DNA of 64,000 bases from Rhynchosporium graminicola. Taxonomy: Eukaryota; Ascomycota; Leotiomycetes; Helotiales; Ploettnerulaceae. Of this stretch, positions 35,385 to 47,400 are shown in pieces. The stretch is taken from NCBI GenBank assembly GCA_900074885.1, contig FJUW01000015.1:167906-231905 (forward strand), read 5' to 3'. The position numbers and the translations under genes were made by a program. Positions within the stretch are counted from its first letter, which is position 1; every line of letters begins with the position of its first letter. Below the pieces are notes generated by a model. The model was not told the origin of the DNA and made no database searches. It worked only from the letters and a program-made list of their open reading frames with translations.

Positions 35385-35578
35385 CCCATTGGTCTCCGAG
35401 TACAAGATCTCTCTCGAGATGTAACACAACCAAATGCAAACGTCATTTCCCCACGCTTCTGTCTCCCTTGTCTGACGGCAAGAAAAGCGAGGTTAAGAGC
35501 GTTGGGTGAGGATGAGGTTTGCGTATTTAGTGAAGATGAGAATGGTTGGATGAAGAGTGAGAAGTTAGCTTGTATGTG
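35385..35578 (+). pseudogene. Possible relic exon of a CxxC protein
   Basis: A plus frame without an obvious start reads SRDVTQPNAN, then VISPRFCLPCLTARKARLRA and an acidic tail ending at a stop near 35578. ISPRFCLPC parallels VNPRSCLLC in the 33301 protein, so this looks like a duplicated piece of that family downstream of the small gene. No splice joins it convincingly to the preceding exon. Confidence 0.3.
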
Positions 35579-37535
35579 AGGTTGTAGAGAAGGGAGAGTG
35601 TTGGCTGAGAGTATGGATTTCAAATGGGGAAACAAAGCGCATATGGATTTGGCTCTCAGGTAGCCGAATCCATATGTGCCGGTCGGCAGTGAGTTTTCCT
35701 TCTATTCTTTAATTTCATTCTAGCTTTTACGGTAGCCAGTGTATTATGCTGGGTAGTGGTCGTACTTAACGAGAAAAGAAAAAGAGATGAAATGAAGGTT
35801 GAGATCGAAGAGTATAAGCTGACGAGATGAGCCCGTAGATGCTATCACCATAAATCTTGCTGCAGACCCTCTGATGAATGCTCTCGCCAACCAACTTATG
35901 CAAGTTGATATGAATGGTCAGTTCAACGACGTCGACTCATTAGCGAATACACTTTCAACAGCTAACATCGATGATCCGCGATACCCGATTGTTAGACAGG
36001 TGCATTGAAGTACACAGATGGTAAAATGCAGGAATTGTATTGGCAATGGAGGCTGGAGAATATTTGTCTAAATGGGACAAACTCGAATGATATTGCGAAG
36101 GTAATGGAGAGGACGTTATGGCTTCCAAGGGAGCTATGAAACAGTTGATGAAACAAGAGATTGTCCGTAGTATTTCACCGATATGTTGTGTTGAGTATGG
36201 ATTGGAAATTACGATTGATGAGCACTGCGTTTGTTTGTGCTCTTTCGGCAATAGTAGGCACGCATTACTGCTGATTATAGCTCGGGGTAGGGAATTCGAA
36301 ATGATATCAAGCGAGCAGACTGGTCACTGCCGAATTGTGCAAATAAATAACAGACGAGAATAGAATTACAGGCAGAAAAGTACAGATACGAGAGTGACAG
36401 AGGTCAGATCGTGACTAGCAAAAACATATGCAAGGAGATTAGACATCTGCACAACGGATACCTGCACACTTCGTGCAGGGTCGGGACCAGCCCTTCAAAC
36501 CAGACACCAAATGACTCCTTGTTTATATTCTTTCAGATAATTGTGCGCTCCCGTTTCCAGTGCCGAATAGAACTAGCTACGTGTCCACATCGGGATGGAA
36601 AAAATGTTTTTTTAGCATGGCTTACGTCCTTCGTGTGTATGAAGCCGAGCAGGCGTTGAACGAGATTTTCAATGTAGTGCTATAATATGCGGGTTACCGC
36701 AGAAAACAAAGAGGTAAAGGAGGATGAAGTGGCTGGTTTTCTCAAGGAATTCGGCAAATCGTGGAGACCGACTAAATTGAACCCCTCGCTCGGATAGACA
36801 TTTGATTGCCTGCCTAGGTGGGTACGTGGATAGACATCGATCTCGAATCGATATGCTAGCGCAGGTGAGAAGGAAATGAGTTCCGTTCAGTGCAGCAGCA
36901 TATACCTCTTTTCCTCTTTCCCTGCGTGCAGCTGTTTAGACGATCTGTAGTGGATAGTCTAATTTTTGGTTAGATGAGTGTTATGATTTCAAGTAAGATA
37001 CATCCCGAAATATGAGAGAGATGCTGTGTTAACAGAGACAGCATTGTGGATCTTAAAGTGAGGTATGAAACACGACTCTTCTAGGCCTTTCACGCAGCTG
37101 TATCATAAAGTGCTTGTGCAGAGAAGATAAGAGAAAAATACGATGATTGTCTGAAGGTCCTTCATAGCTCAGAGACTCAGAGAAAACACACTGCATAAGA
37201 GTTGACTGAAGTCTTCGGAAAGGCTGTATGAAGGGATATAACCTAACATTCTGAGCGAACCCCCACCACTGGTAACGCGGTCAACACCAGCAGTGTTCCT
37301 TGTATGGCAAGACGAAAGGGAATGGAATGTTCAGACCATTTTATCTCAACAACGTATCCTACGAGGATTACGGGAACTTGCGAGATGCGATGCTGAAGGA
37401 CAAGCTTTATATGGCTCAATAAGCGAATACTAAGATTAAGAAGTTCTATGGCGAATCGAGGCAATGTTTGGGTAGCTAGTAAATATAATGGCTAATGAGA
37501 CATGTTCTGTCGTCTCTGCGATTTCTTGAGACTAC
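35579..37535. other. Gene-free region
   Basis: A plus frame around 35845-36000 (VDAITINLAADPLMNALANQ and on) has coding-like character but no start, partner exon or recognisable family. The remainder holds only random-looking frames of 60-100 codons. No tRNA or repeat recognised. Confidence 0.4.
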
Positions 37536-38984
37536 CTAGGCCCGCCCTTTTCTATCATGCTTCCAGAAAGCCATCAAAGGCACCATCAAGAGAATAGCGC
37601 CCCCGAGCATCATAGCGCCACTGAGTCCTTGTAATTTCATGAATGAATCCCCTGTTCCAGCATCGCCTAAGGCACCTGCAATTGGAGCTCCGACTAGCAC
37701 TCCCAAACTAGTGGCAAACCACTGCATACCAAGACGAGTCCCGATTACACTGAATGTTGGCGATATTACAGGATGAGCTACAAAGATGGGGTTCGCCGAA
37801 ATGAGTACGCCGGAGAAGAACCCAAAAAGCAGGCAAAAAGCCACAAATCCAGCAAGACTATTTATGCCCATCCAGACAAAGCATGCTATCGAAGAAACAA
37901 CCACGGCCCCAAGCAAAGATCTAGAAACCCCAAACCTTGGGGAAAGTAACGCGGACCCTATGCGACCAAACAATGAAGCACCATTCAAGGCAGCGAGGAG
38001 ACCAAATCCCAGTTCTTGCGATGTGCCTAGGTAACCAAGGGCGAAAGAAGGGACGTAAAAGAGCGGGATAAAGTATCCCATGAATATGAGAAAGTTTCCA
38101 ACTCTGTAGGCGCAGAATGTAAACTCTTTCAGGGCGTGCCAGTGGATAATACTGCGCACGTTCTTTGGTTTTGGCACGGGCTTTCCGAGGAAAAGGAAGG
38201 GAAGTGCTACAAGACAGCATCCGAATTGTCCAACCAAAACCAAAGGTAACTGGAAATACGACTCCACCCATCGTCACAGGCTCCACATTAGTCCAGACAT
38301 AATCATAAGGGGTTTCGTTATGGAATCAACACAACACATACCTAAGCTAGCACCGGATGTAACAATTCCCATGGCGAGGGCACGCTTTGTGGCGAACTGA
38401 GTATTCACCATAGTAATAGCAGGAACATATATCAACCCCGCCCCAATTCCGACGCAAAAGCCCTGGGATAGCATGATTTGGTAATAGGACGTGGATAAGC
38501 TCAGCATCATCTGGCCAAAAACCACCATGATGGAGCCCAGCACCATGAGATGTCTCACGAAGCCGCGGTCAAACAAGGGGCCAGCCAAAACGCCAGTGGA
38601 TATCAGAAAGGCAGAATTGACTGTACCGATCCATGATATTACTGAAGGGCTGTAGCCGGCAAGCAGTTTGCGCTGGTAGAAATCCTGAAAGACACCAGCA
38701 CTCATCGATGGGCCCCAGGTAGTGAAGAGAAGAGGGAATGCTGCGAAGACGAAGAGCCAGGCGACGGTGCCACCATCCGGAGGGGCGGTTGGCGACTGGG
38801 CACTGATGGCAGGAGTCGTGGTTTCAATTTTGCTGCTGACCGATGTCGACAAGGTAGATTTGGTTCCGACATCTTGGTAAATTACAAGAGAGATACGTAT
38901 GATATAGTGCAGAGGTCGACAGTTGAGCGCAAACAAGAGGAGTTGGAGAAGGTCAATTTTGAATTTGAGAGTTAGTCCTGGCAA
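37536..38984 (-). CDS. MFS transporter, monocarboxylate-porter (MCT)-like, possibly disrupted
   Basis: The N-terminal half, 38984 to about 38345, carries PPDGGTVAWLFVFAAF, the hallmark of fungal MCT-like proteins. GPSMSAGVFQDFY, GFCVGIGAGLIYVPA and RALAMGIVTSGASLG follow. The C-terminal half, from about 38215 to 37536, has FLIFMGYFIPLFYVPSFAL, FGRIGSALLSPRFG and TRLGMQWFATSLGVLVGAPI. Between them a GTATGT donor follows SLG. The expected continuation (GGVVFP...GFGWTIR) is visible in one frame at about 38215-38265, but the following residues (CCLVALPFLFLGKP) are in another. No canonical intron resolves this, so either the gene carries an indel or the local splicing is unusual. The N-terminal 60 residues are uncertain. 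The substrate would be a monocarboxylate, riboflavin-like or other small organic compound. Confidence 0.7.
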
Positions 38985-39466
38985 GGAAGAAAGTGACCAT
39001 GCTGCTCAAGAGCAGTGGTTATTGTTACAAATCGTCACAGGCTAATTCCTCTAGGAGATAATTCGTGGCTGTCTAGTGCACATCTTGCTTATCTTATCTA
39101 GTGATTATTTCCTCTTTAGGAAAACATAAAGCCAACGCCAAGGAATGCACCAAGCTAAGCGAGCTCAGAAGTCGGTACATTTTCTGAAAGAGTAAATAAT
39201 TACTTCATTTGTAAAAAGGTCTTTGTAGTTGTTCACACGTCTAGCTTGGCGAGAATTCGACTGCTGCAATTTGCACTTGATATGGTAAGTAAGCGCTTCT
39301 ACCCGGCGTAGAAGAAGTAGAAAAGTCTAGGCTGGTGTTTGTTGACTGTTGGAGTTCTGCATCATTTGGCGTGCAGATCAGATACTTACTGCCTAAGCTT
39401 CAACTTCAACAGGTCGTCGCGTCTCCTGCTTTGGCTTTCAATCTCATTTCATTACAAGTCACAGCC
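38985..39466. promoter_or_regulatory. Divergent region between MCT-like transporter and nitrilase genes
   Basis: These 482 bases separate head-to-head genes and would hold both promoters. No TATA or operator can be named. Confidence 0.35.
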
Positions 39467-40699
39467 ATGGCGCCAGTGTATCGAATTGCGGTTATCCAGC
39501 TGCATGTCAAGGTATCAATTTTTTTTTCACTCCCCATGTAACGTTAGCTGCGTTGGCCTTATTGACTACCTGTCACAACTACATATGTTTGAGTTGCTGT
39601 GGCATTTTGAGGATACGTTATTGCGCAGTCTGCTAACACAGCTCGCCTTATAGCCGCTTCAGCCAGCTAGGAACTTCGCCACTGCTGCCAGATTTATTCG
39701 CAATGCCGCTGCCCAGGGCTGCCATCTCGCGGTGCTGCCCGAGTTCCACCTCACCAACTGGCTTCCCACTGACCCCCATTTTGAGGCGGCATGTGCCAGT
39801 TGGGAGACATACCTGGAAAGCTATAAGATCTTAGCCCGCGAGCTCTCCATCTGTATTTTCCCAGGCTCCAGCCAACCGCCGCCTCGCCCCAGCGGTTCGA
39901 TAATGTAGCCTGTTTTATCTCCTCGGATGGAACCGTCCTCGGCTCCTACGTGAAGAAGAATCTGTGGGGACCCACAGAGCGGGAATTCCTAAGCAGCGGC
40001 CATCCTACTCTCAACCAGGCTTTCGACACGCCACTGGGTAAAGTAGGCTTACTTATCTGCTGGGACCTGGCCTTCCCCGAAGCCTGGCGTGAGCTTATTG
40101 CGGGAGGTGCAAAGATAATCATCGTCCCCACGCTTTGGACGCGCTCCGGGGCCTCTGCACAGGGTCTAAAGTGGAATCCTTCTGCCCCAGCGCTATTTCT
40201 CGACAGTGTCCTCACAGCCCGTACTTACGAGAATACCTGTGCGGTAGTTTTTTCGAATGCCGGAGGCAGACCCGGCGGCGACTACATAGGGCTATCGCAA
40301 GTAACGGTCCCATATGTTGGGCCGCTCTGCAGGCTGGGCAGTGCGGCGGAGGGCATGGCCGTGGCAGAACTGGATATGCAGATTCTGGAGGATGCAGAAC
40401 AGAACTATGCAATTCGAGCGGATCTCGAACGAGGAGGACCTCTGGAGGGGTACCGGAGCAACACTTCAAGAGATAAGATTGATGTCATGTGGATGTCCCT
40501 TTCCTCGTACACCTTTCACCTCACAGTAATTGCTCTCGAAGTGTTTCGGCGACTTTCTCAACCCTCTCCTCATAGCAGTCATTTTCTCAGCTACAAAACA
40601 CGTATCAATTTATTAACGAACACCTCTGCAGATCTTCAAGCATTCGTCTACCTTCTTCTTGTGGCAGTTCTATTGTCGTTGCTCTGGCCCTTCGGATAG
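39467..40699 (+). pseudogene. Nitrilase/cyanide-hydratase-family carbon-nitrogen hydrolase, frameshifted
   Basis: Exon 1 (39467-39511, MAPVYRIAVIQLHVK) joins via a 142-base intron to 39654. The first half, LQPARNFATAARFIRNAAAQ, VLPEFHLTNW (catalytic Glu) and LARELSICIFPG, runs into a stop at 39906. The second half is in the next frame: RFDNVACFISSDGTVLGSYV, then KKNLWGPTEREFL (catalytic Lys) and VGLLICWDLAFPEAWRE (catalytic Cys). After it come NAGGRPGGDYIG and a hydrophobic tail ending at 40699. The shift lies between about 39860 and 39899 and no intron can bridge it. All three catalytic residues remain. The family hydrolyses nitriles or amides. Recent inactivation or an assembly error are both possible. 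Confidence 0.82.
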
Positions 40700-41189
40700 C
40701 TTGCAGCTATCATAGCACACAATCACAGATCAGACCACACCAGGTATGTGCTCTTCCCAGCACACATGTTTGGTGGGTGAAGTTCCAAACTTGGAAATGG
40801 TCAGGATATCACTTGCCTTCAGCTCGCGCACGCCGTACTGAAAGTGTGGAGCTTTGGCGATGGTAATGTAATGCTGCACATTTATTGCTTTTTGTTCGAA
40901 ATGTGTCACAGCTAACATGTACTGCACACAAAGCATGCTCTTCCTAGCATCAACCTTTGCTCTCCACGGTTGACCTGAGGCTATCGGCCTCGAGATGTTC
41001 AATGTAAGGCTTTCGATCCTTAGAGGCAGGATGTCCACTTAAAATCTGTTCAGGATGACCAAGGCCAATCTACTTGATCACAATATCTCCTCTTGAGTGA
41101 GAACAAATTTTCCCCCGTAGCATAACCTCGTTCCAAAGACAAAGGCCGAGCTTATCGTAGAACAGTGGAAACCAGAGCACTTCGCAAAG
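40700..41189. other. Intergenic region
   Basis: Between the 3' ends of the nitrilase and the decayed regulator gene. A 102-codon minus frame (41038-40730) has no recognisable content. Confidence 0.4.
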
Positions 41190-42946
41190 CATTTGTCTTA
41201 CAACTTGCCACGAGAGCATGTCAGCCGGGGTCGCAGCGCCAGTCCAAGTCGAGAGCTACACATAGCCAAACAATGCTTGGTGCTTTCTTCGAAGAATTCG
41301 GTGGGGCTTCCCCGAGCTGCAATGCCGCCCATGAAGTGCAGCCAAAGAAGCAAGTGAGGGGAGACCAAAGTTGATACACCATAAGTACAAAAGGGTAGGA
41401 GAATCGATTTCTCCGAGCATTCGGCCATCGAGTATCTATGAATACGAAAAAGTAAGGAGAACAGGCGTCGGATGATGGGTCGTTCGTGTGTGGAGATTGA
41501 GCCAGCTCCTCGGCTAAGTGATTTGCAAAGAGGAGCGCCGCTACAGCAGTTGCCTCGTTAACATCACTGATGAGAGTGAAGGTGCGTGCTGGTTGAAGCA
41601 GCCAATCGATCGGGTGTAGAAACAGGTGCTAACAACCTCAAGACTTCGTGATAAATATGGATTATGTTCTCGTCCAATGGGCGTGGATCGATAGTGGTTC
41701 CGCCACACGAAACCGCATGACATAAGGTCTGGCTAAGCCTGAAGAGGTCTTGAAGTATATATTGCATCTCTGCAGAAAGTCCTCTATAGAATGTTCTATC
41801 ACCAAAGCTTCTGTGAAGATTTGAGGAGTTTAGATCTTGCATGCTCGAGAAAGTTGGCGAAGATGACCGTTGGGGCGGGAATAGGTTAGGCATATCGATA
41901 GTCTCAGATGCACCCTCTATATCTGCACTATTGATAATGTTAAACTAAACTACCTGAGAGAAACATGATACACTTACCGGGTTATCTTTATTTGCAGAAC
42001 TAAGCTCAGTTTATTGATACCACCTCGAAGAGAAATCATCTCTTTGATAGCAGCCATGTGGAGTTTCCATGTATCAAGATTTCCTCCCGAAAGCTGGCAG
42101 TGGAGTCAGTTATACTACAGAGAATGATGGCATCTAGAGCTTCCTGAAGCATTGGCGCAAAGAAGAAGGGATAGGTCTACCTCAGCCATTGCAAGACATG
42201 AAACAATCGAAATCGTACTATCAGAGGGCATGGACTTTGACTGAAGTCTTTCATTGACGTGATGTAATACCGGCAACGCTAGTGAGGCGACCTCTTGATG
42301 ATTCTGGTTCCATGCTTCCTTCCTAAATGTGTAGCAGAGGATAGCAATATCGTGCGGAAGAGGACTTCATCTGTCATTGCTAGTCGAAACCAGCTTTCTC
42401 TAACAGGATTGTAGGAGAGATGGTCTTCTAGTGGATACCAAGTAGCTGCAAGTTCATAGAGATCTATTGGATACTTAGCATTGAGGATAAGAGAAGTACA
42501 TGCAACTTACAATAACTCAGCAGGAATTGAATACGCGGCCCAGTTGGAAATGAGAATGTGAAGTTCCCATAGAATGGCGACGAGGCCCCAGACATGGGTG
42601 CGCGCAACGTTGGCGAGATCCGGGCCTCGATATTCAAATGGCATGGCCCTCGCTCTGGGATGGTGTCTGTGATAGGAGTTGAGTGATCGGTAGTCGATTT
42701 GAATTTTGGTGTTTTTGACACGTTGGGACCACGCTTGACACCAGTTTTGACGTGGCTCAGAACCAGCTCTCTGAGTTCGGGATCTGACGGGCGATCAGGT
42801 CGAGTGATATTGACAAACTGGAAGGGTCTAGCAGCATCAGATGTCTCTCGGCGTTTTTCATTGCTCGCTTTTGCAGCTCCTTTCTCGTTCTCTCTTTTCC
42901 CGCTTTTGGCTAGAATCTGTTGACGGTCTAAGGTCCAAGTCTGCAC
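41190..42946 (-). pseudogene. Fungal-specific transcription-factor-domain gene, broken
   Basis: From the N-terminus (42946) the minus strand reads a Lys-rich start, then PFQFVNITRPDRPSDPELRE and LVLSHVKTGVKRGP. This is the FxFVNxTxPxDxxxxxxRxLVRSHVxxxxxR opening typical of fungal regulators with a C-terminal trans domain and no N-terminal zinc cluster. An intron follows RIQFLLSY. Further blocks are DEVLFRTILLSSATHL, then in another frame KEAWNQNHQEVASLALP, DTWKLHMAAIKEMISLRGG, YHEVLRLLAPVSTPDR, and in further frames AALLFANHLAEE and LLLWLHFMGGIAARGSP. At least three frame changes not explained by introns show it is a pseudogene. It would have been a nuclear regulator. Confidence 0.72.
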
Positions 42947-44100
42947 ATTACCGTTATTATTGCCAGTGTTTGGTATGAGCGTCTCTATCTCCCGGTGTTG
43001 CCTCGGCCGTTGCTCGTCGCTGCTGGCGAGAGTTCCATCCTTTGTGTGCCAGGAAGAGGGGCACGTTTGAGAGGAGAATATCTTCGTGCTTCATGGTTCT
43101 GCCTCACGTAGGATCCGACAGGAGGGACGAGAGCAAAGACCGGGATATGGCATCGAGAATTGAATTTATTTTCGACCAGTAGGATCACAAGAGCTATTGA
43201 AATCAAGTCGGTACAAGGCCTGCTCCATAGAGGATGTCTTGGAGTCTAGAGCCATATTAGTAACTAGCTTCACATGCAGGATTAACTGTAGCCAAGAATA
43301 CCAAAACCTCAGAATCCGCAGCCCCACCGGATCATCAATTACGCCCCAACGCGCTATACCACGAATAGTTGTTATAATAGTAAGGTAAATGTACCACAAT
43401 AACCCAGGAGGGGTTACTCTACTCACATAATTTTCTTAGTACGCCCCGATGGCTATAAGACTCTCCTGTTATGGTTGGTTCGAGTGAGCTATTGACCTCG
43501 GGACTCGCCTCGAAGTCTCGGTGTAATCTTTGTATGTAAGGTAAGCGTCCTTAATTTCCTTTTTAACACTTCTCAAAGCAGTTTCTATTCAAGATAGTTT
43601 GGCGCTGCATCTAGCAACGCATCGACAGAGGATTTTGAGCTAGTCAGATCTCATATCATCACAAGCGGTAAACCCGGTAAAGGCAAAACGACCTCCTGCG
43701 CCAGCAACCGCTACTAGTAATCACTCGAGATTGTTTGCCGAAAGTGACGACAGCAAGGAATGGGTAGTGGAAAGGATAGTAGGTGAACAGCAAAAGGAGC
43801 TTCCAAGAAGACGAATGTCGGGTTAAGTGACAAGGGTTCCCAAAATCTACATGGGAGCCAGCTACCGCACCAGAGGATGTAGCGGCACTCGACAACTACT
43901 TGGACCAATGGCAGGAAAATTGATATCAAGTTCTACGCCGAGATGGTAGTTTTTAGAGTTCTCTGACGACGTATATGTAACTCATAATTGCCGCGGTTAC
44001 CTCTACTTCGACCACAGAGTAGGAGATGATACTGATGATGAAGCAGAGGAAGCCAATACAACTTATGAAATCATAAAATACATAAATCAATTACAATAAG
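42947..44100. other. Gene-free region
   Basis: Short overlapping frames only. A plus-strand GKPGKGKTTS near 43665-43695 resembles a P-loop by chance but has no context. AT-rich in places, with no repeat identified. Confidence 0.4.
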
Positions 44101-44130
44101 ACCAGCGAGCTTTTCTAACCTCATTCTTCT

Positions 44131-44460
44131 GTGAGCTTGCAAGCTGTGTTTCAGAACGCTTACTGCATAATAGCGGCCACCTCTGCAAAAGACTCATCTA
44201 AAAGATTTCTCAACCGACCGAAGGGGGAAGATTCGCATTATTTGATGGTGCCCAGGTCTTCGCATGGCAAAGTCTACACTCCACGTCAATCGATGACTTT
44301 GATGGCGAAATTTTAAAGGAGATTCTGAACACGGGCATGGATGGGTGTTGCAAGAACGAGTTCTTGTCACGCCGAATGATCCATCTCACGAGAAGGCAAA
44401 CGTATTGAGATTTTGGCAGTGGGGGCAAGGTGGAGGGATAACTTACGTGAAGAAGTGAGT
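44131..44460 (+). pseudogene. HET-domain (heterokaryon incompatibility) fragment
   Basis: AVFQNAYCIIAATSAKDSSKRFLNRP at 44140-44218 is the VFxNAYCTIAATSAxxSxxGFL block in the second half of HET domains. About 150 bases on, in a different frame, DDFDGEIL and then MIHLTRRQTY followed by a stop match the RxIHFTxxQxYWxC block, with the Trp codon now TGA. The upstream DSLCIIQDD part and the rest of the protein are missing. HET domains trigger cell death on non-self fusion; this scrap cannot function. Confidence 0.65.
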
Positions 44461-47400
44461 TCCTATCTAAGACTTTGATTACAGGCAATGCTCTTTGTCT
44501 TGTTGTCTTGAGATTTCGCTTTTTTTATCTTTTTTTTATATCATGACGGCATTCTCTACTTACACAACTGAGTCCTCAAAATTCGAGAAGTTGTCACTTC
44601 AAAGTGATCCTGAATTTCTTTATTCTGTTAGCAATTGTTCTCGACAGGCTCGCGTCCAGCTGTTTCCATCTCCGTTTGCGGATTACTCGAAATCAGGCAT
44701 TACAAACAAGATCAACAGACCAGGCGCGTTATGCTCAAAGGGAAGAAATTGCGAAGGGTAGCTGTACTTCGATAATCAATTAAGGAACGTCCTCCCGGAG
44801 TTACGATTTGCTATTATCAGAAGACAGAAGACCGGAGCAAAAGATGCGAAACGGATATATTAAGCGGTGATTGTTACCGCATGCGCGACGCAACAGGGGC
44901 GCAGAGAATTTGAGGGGGTACAAGAGGATAAAGACATCTATTTAATCGGTGCACAGATAGGGTACCATATCCATATCGAGTGATTCAAAGATTCGCTGTG
45001 TTAGGATTCCAATCTAAATAGACACCTGCCTACGCCAATATTCACGTTGAATATATAAAAGCGCGAGGCATGTATAAGAGCGTGAAACCCAAAGCAATTA
45101 GATTCTTTCCTATCTCTAGTATATAAGAAGATATAACCTATATGCCTCCCAAATCCAATTGTCACGCGATCAATTGACCCTTCAGGGCACCTAAACCTTC
45201 CTAATCCTGCCGCTAACCTTCAAGAGAGAGCTTAGGTGAGTAAGTCTCATTTGGAATACGCAGCGAGGCTGGCGAGGACTATGAAGAGCTTACTGAGTGC
45301 GCGCGAGGTTGGGAGGAAATACGATAAGGATTTGGGTGGAAAATCAAATGCCCTTTTCGACCAATCGCTGGATTTCTCACAGGATGATGGACGAAAGGCT
45401 TCAGTAGGGAGTGAGATGAAGTAGTTTATAGTGTGCGCACGAAAAATATACTTTGGAAATACCTGGGACGGGGATGTTCCTTGCCTTTTAGCGAGAACCT
45501 TTCTAGCGAATCTATTTACGTGCGATATACGATTTGTGAGGGATGTGCTTTACTCGTATTGCTGGTTGCTAGAGGAGGATGTGTTTTCTATGGATGTTTC
45601 TCCTTTACTCTTTAAGTCCTCTTCATCTATGAAGATTCTCGTTTCGTGGACAGACACCCGAAGTTGCAACATCCTTGCAATCGCGGGAATCAATTAACTG
45701 TGCTCGGGTAATCTAATTAATAGACTTTGTCCTCGGTCGACTGCTCAGCGAGAAGGTGTAGAGACAAACATAGGGGCACTTTTTGATGCCTTCAGCGTGC
45801 GGTACAAAATAGTAGAGTGATAGAACTTCTCGTAACGTGACCAAGACTGCTAGCGTTGCTTTCCGTATAGGTCGGTAGACCTCGGACGGTATACGAATTG
45901 ATCAATCAATCACTCTGAGCCTTAAAAGGATCCCTGGAGCATTCATCCTAACTTCCCAATCGCCAGTCAGGAAGGTGTGCACAGACAATCCTGCATTGTT
46001 TTCCGCTCGCACAGACTACGAGTACTGTCAACGTCCAAGTTCCACACCGCTACGATGGAATCGCGGGCTGACCTGCTGGATTTGGTTGCAAACGGGCTTG
46101 AAATGTGCGCATGATTGCAACTCGAACTTGATGTGATGAAAACTCCAGCCAATAAGCATCAATGCAAAAAATAAGCTGCCCAAATTCGTGCCCGCTATAT
46201 ATGTGAATATCCTTTGGGTAGGTACTGTAACACGGCTTCAACGCAGGAGCGTGTGAATGCATGGCCGGCAGTGTAGCAACCCCGATGATCCCAAATTTCG
46301 GGCGCCGGGAGGAGAGGAGATTGAAGCAAACAGGGAGGACGTTGACTTCGGGTTAGAGTAGCTTTGACCTTACACTCTACAATTATTGGGATGAAAGGCC
46401 AAGCAAAGCATCTAGTTTCCAAGAATGTTTTCCGATTCACAAATCCCAAAGCACCGACCGTGGACCGACCATGGTGCAAGCTGAACGAGCCAGTTCTGTA
46501 TCTTGGCGTCCGAGCATTGCAGAAGCAGTGTAGCTGGATGAGGGCTACTTGCATTACGATCTCCAGGTTTGGGACAAGTTTGAGGATTTGAGTCGAGGCT
46601 GATGTGCGTTGCCCTGAATCCGGGCGGGACGAGAGCATGTTGGAGCGGACGGCGGAAGGTGTGAGACGCAGCCTGCAGCATGTGTAGCGGCGGCTCAATG
46701 ATGCCTAACGGGAGAAGCAACCAGAGAAGCAGTCAAGGTCCTATTGCAGCTTGTAGTATATCCGACAAGCATTTCGGTTGCGCCATGTTAAAGCTGGCTA
46801 CGGCTTTACTTGTCCCTGCCATACAGAAGGTGTTACAAGTATGCACTTTGTAAAAGAGACTGGCAAATTCTCGTCCCATGCGATATTTTAAGGATATGTC
46901 ATTCGGAGTGTGTGAGTCTGAAATTCTTCGATACTCTCTCCTTGCAGATGAGTGTTTGAAGGTGGAAGAAAGACCAACCATCATGGAAAAATTGACCTTG
47001 GGAAGCTCTGATGACTTTGCGGCGGACGATGGCTGAGATCGTCACTCACGTGAACTGCATCGCTGTGGGAAACGATTTGGAGCTTTTTGCTTTTGTCGTT
47101 ATCTCGAACAAGGAGGTTACTCTGCGACGCCATCAAATCTCGGATTGATTCTGACGGGATGTCTGTCTTACGCCGGAAGGAGAATATCTGATCAAACAAC
47201 CGAGACGTCTTTCCCCGCGGTTCGCTTTTCAGATGAGGAGCCGTGAGAAGTACAGAAACATGGTAGATAGTTCGGCTGATGTGGCTGTCAGTGCGCTGAC
47301 TCTTTGAGCATCTCCCTCCCCCTCCACGCCCCTATCCAGCTACAGAGGTAAAGCATCTTCGAGATCGGGGTGGTTGGGCTGGCGGAAGGAAGATCTTGCG

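Noticed and set aside
36780..36870. Possible tRNA-like sequence near TCTCGAATCGATATGC
   Set aside because: No acceptable cloverleaf or A/B box spacing could be drawn.
37921..38286. Alternative minus frame through the MCT-like transporter
   Set aside because: Only its first 20 residues match the family; the rest is a shadow of the true C-terminal frame.
43665..43700. GKPGKGKTTS, resembling a Walker A P-loop
   Set aside because: Isolated in a short frame ended by a stop within 10 codons, without Walker B or any NTPase context.
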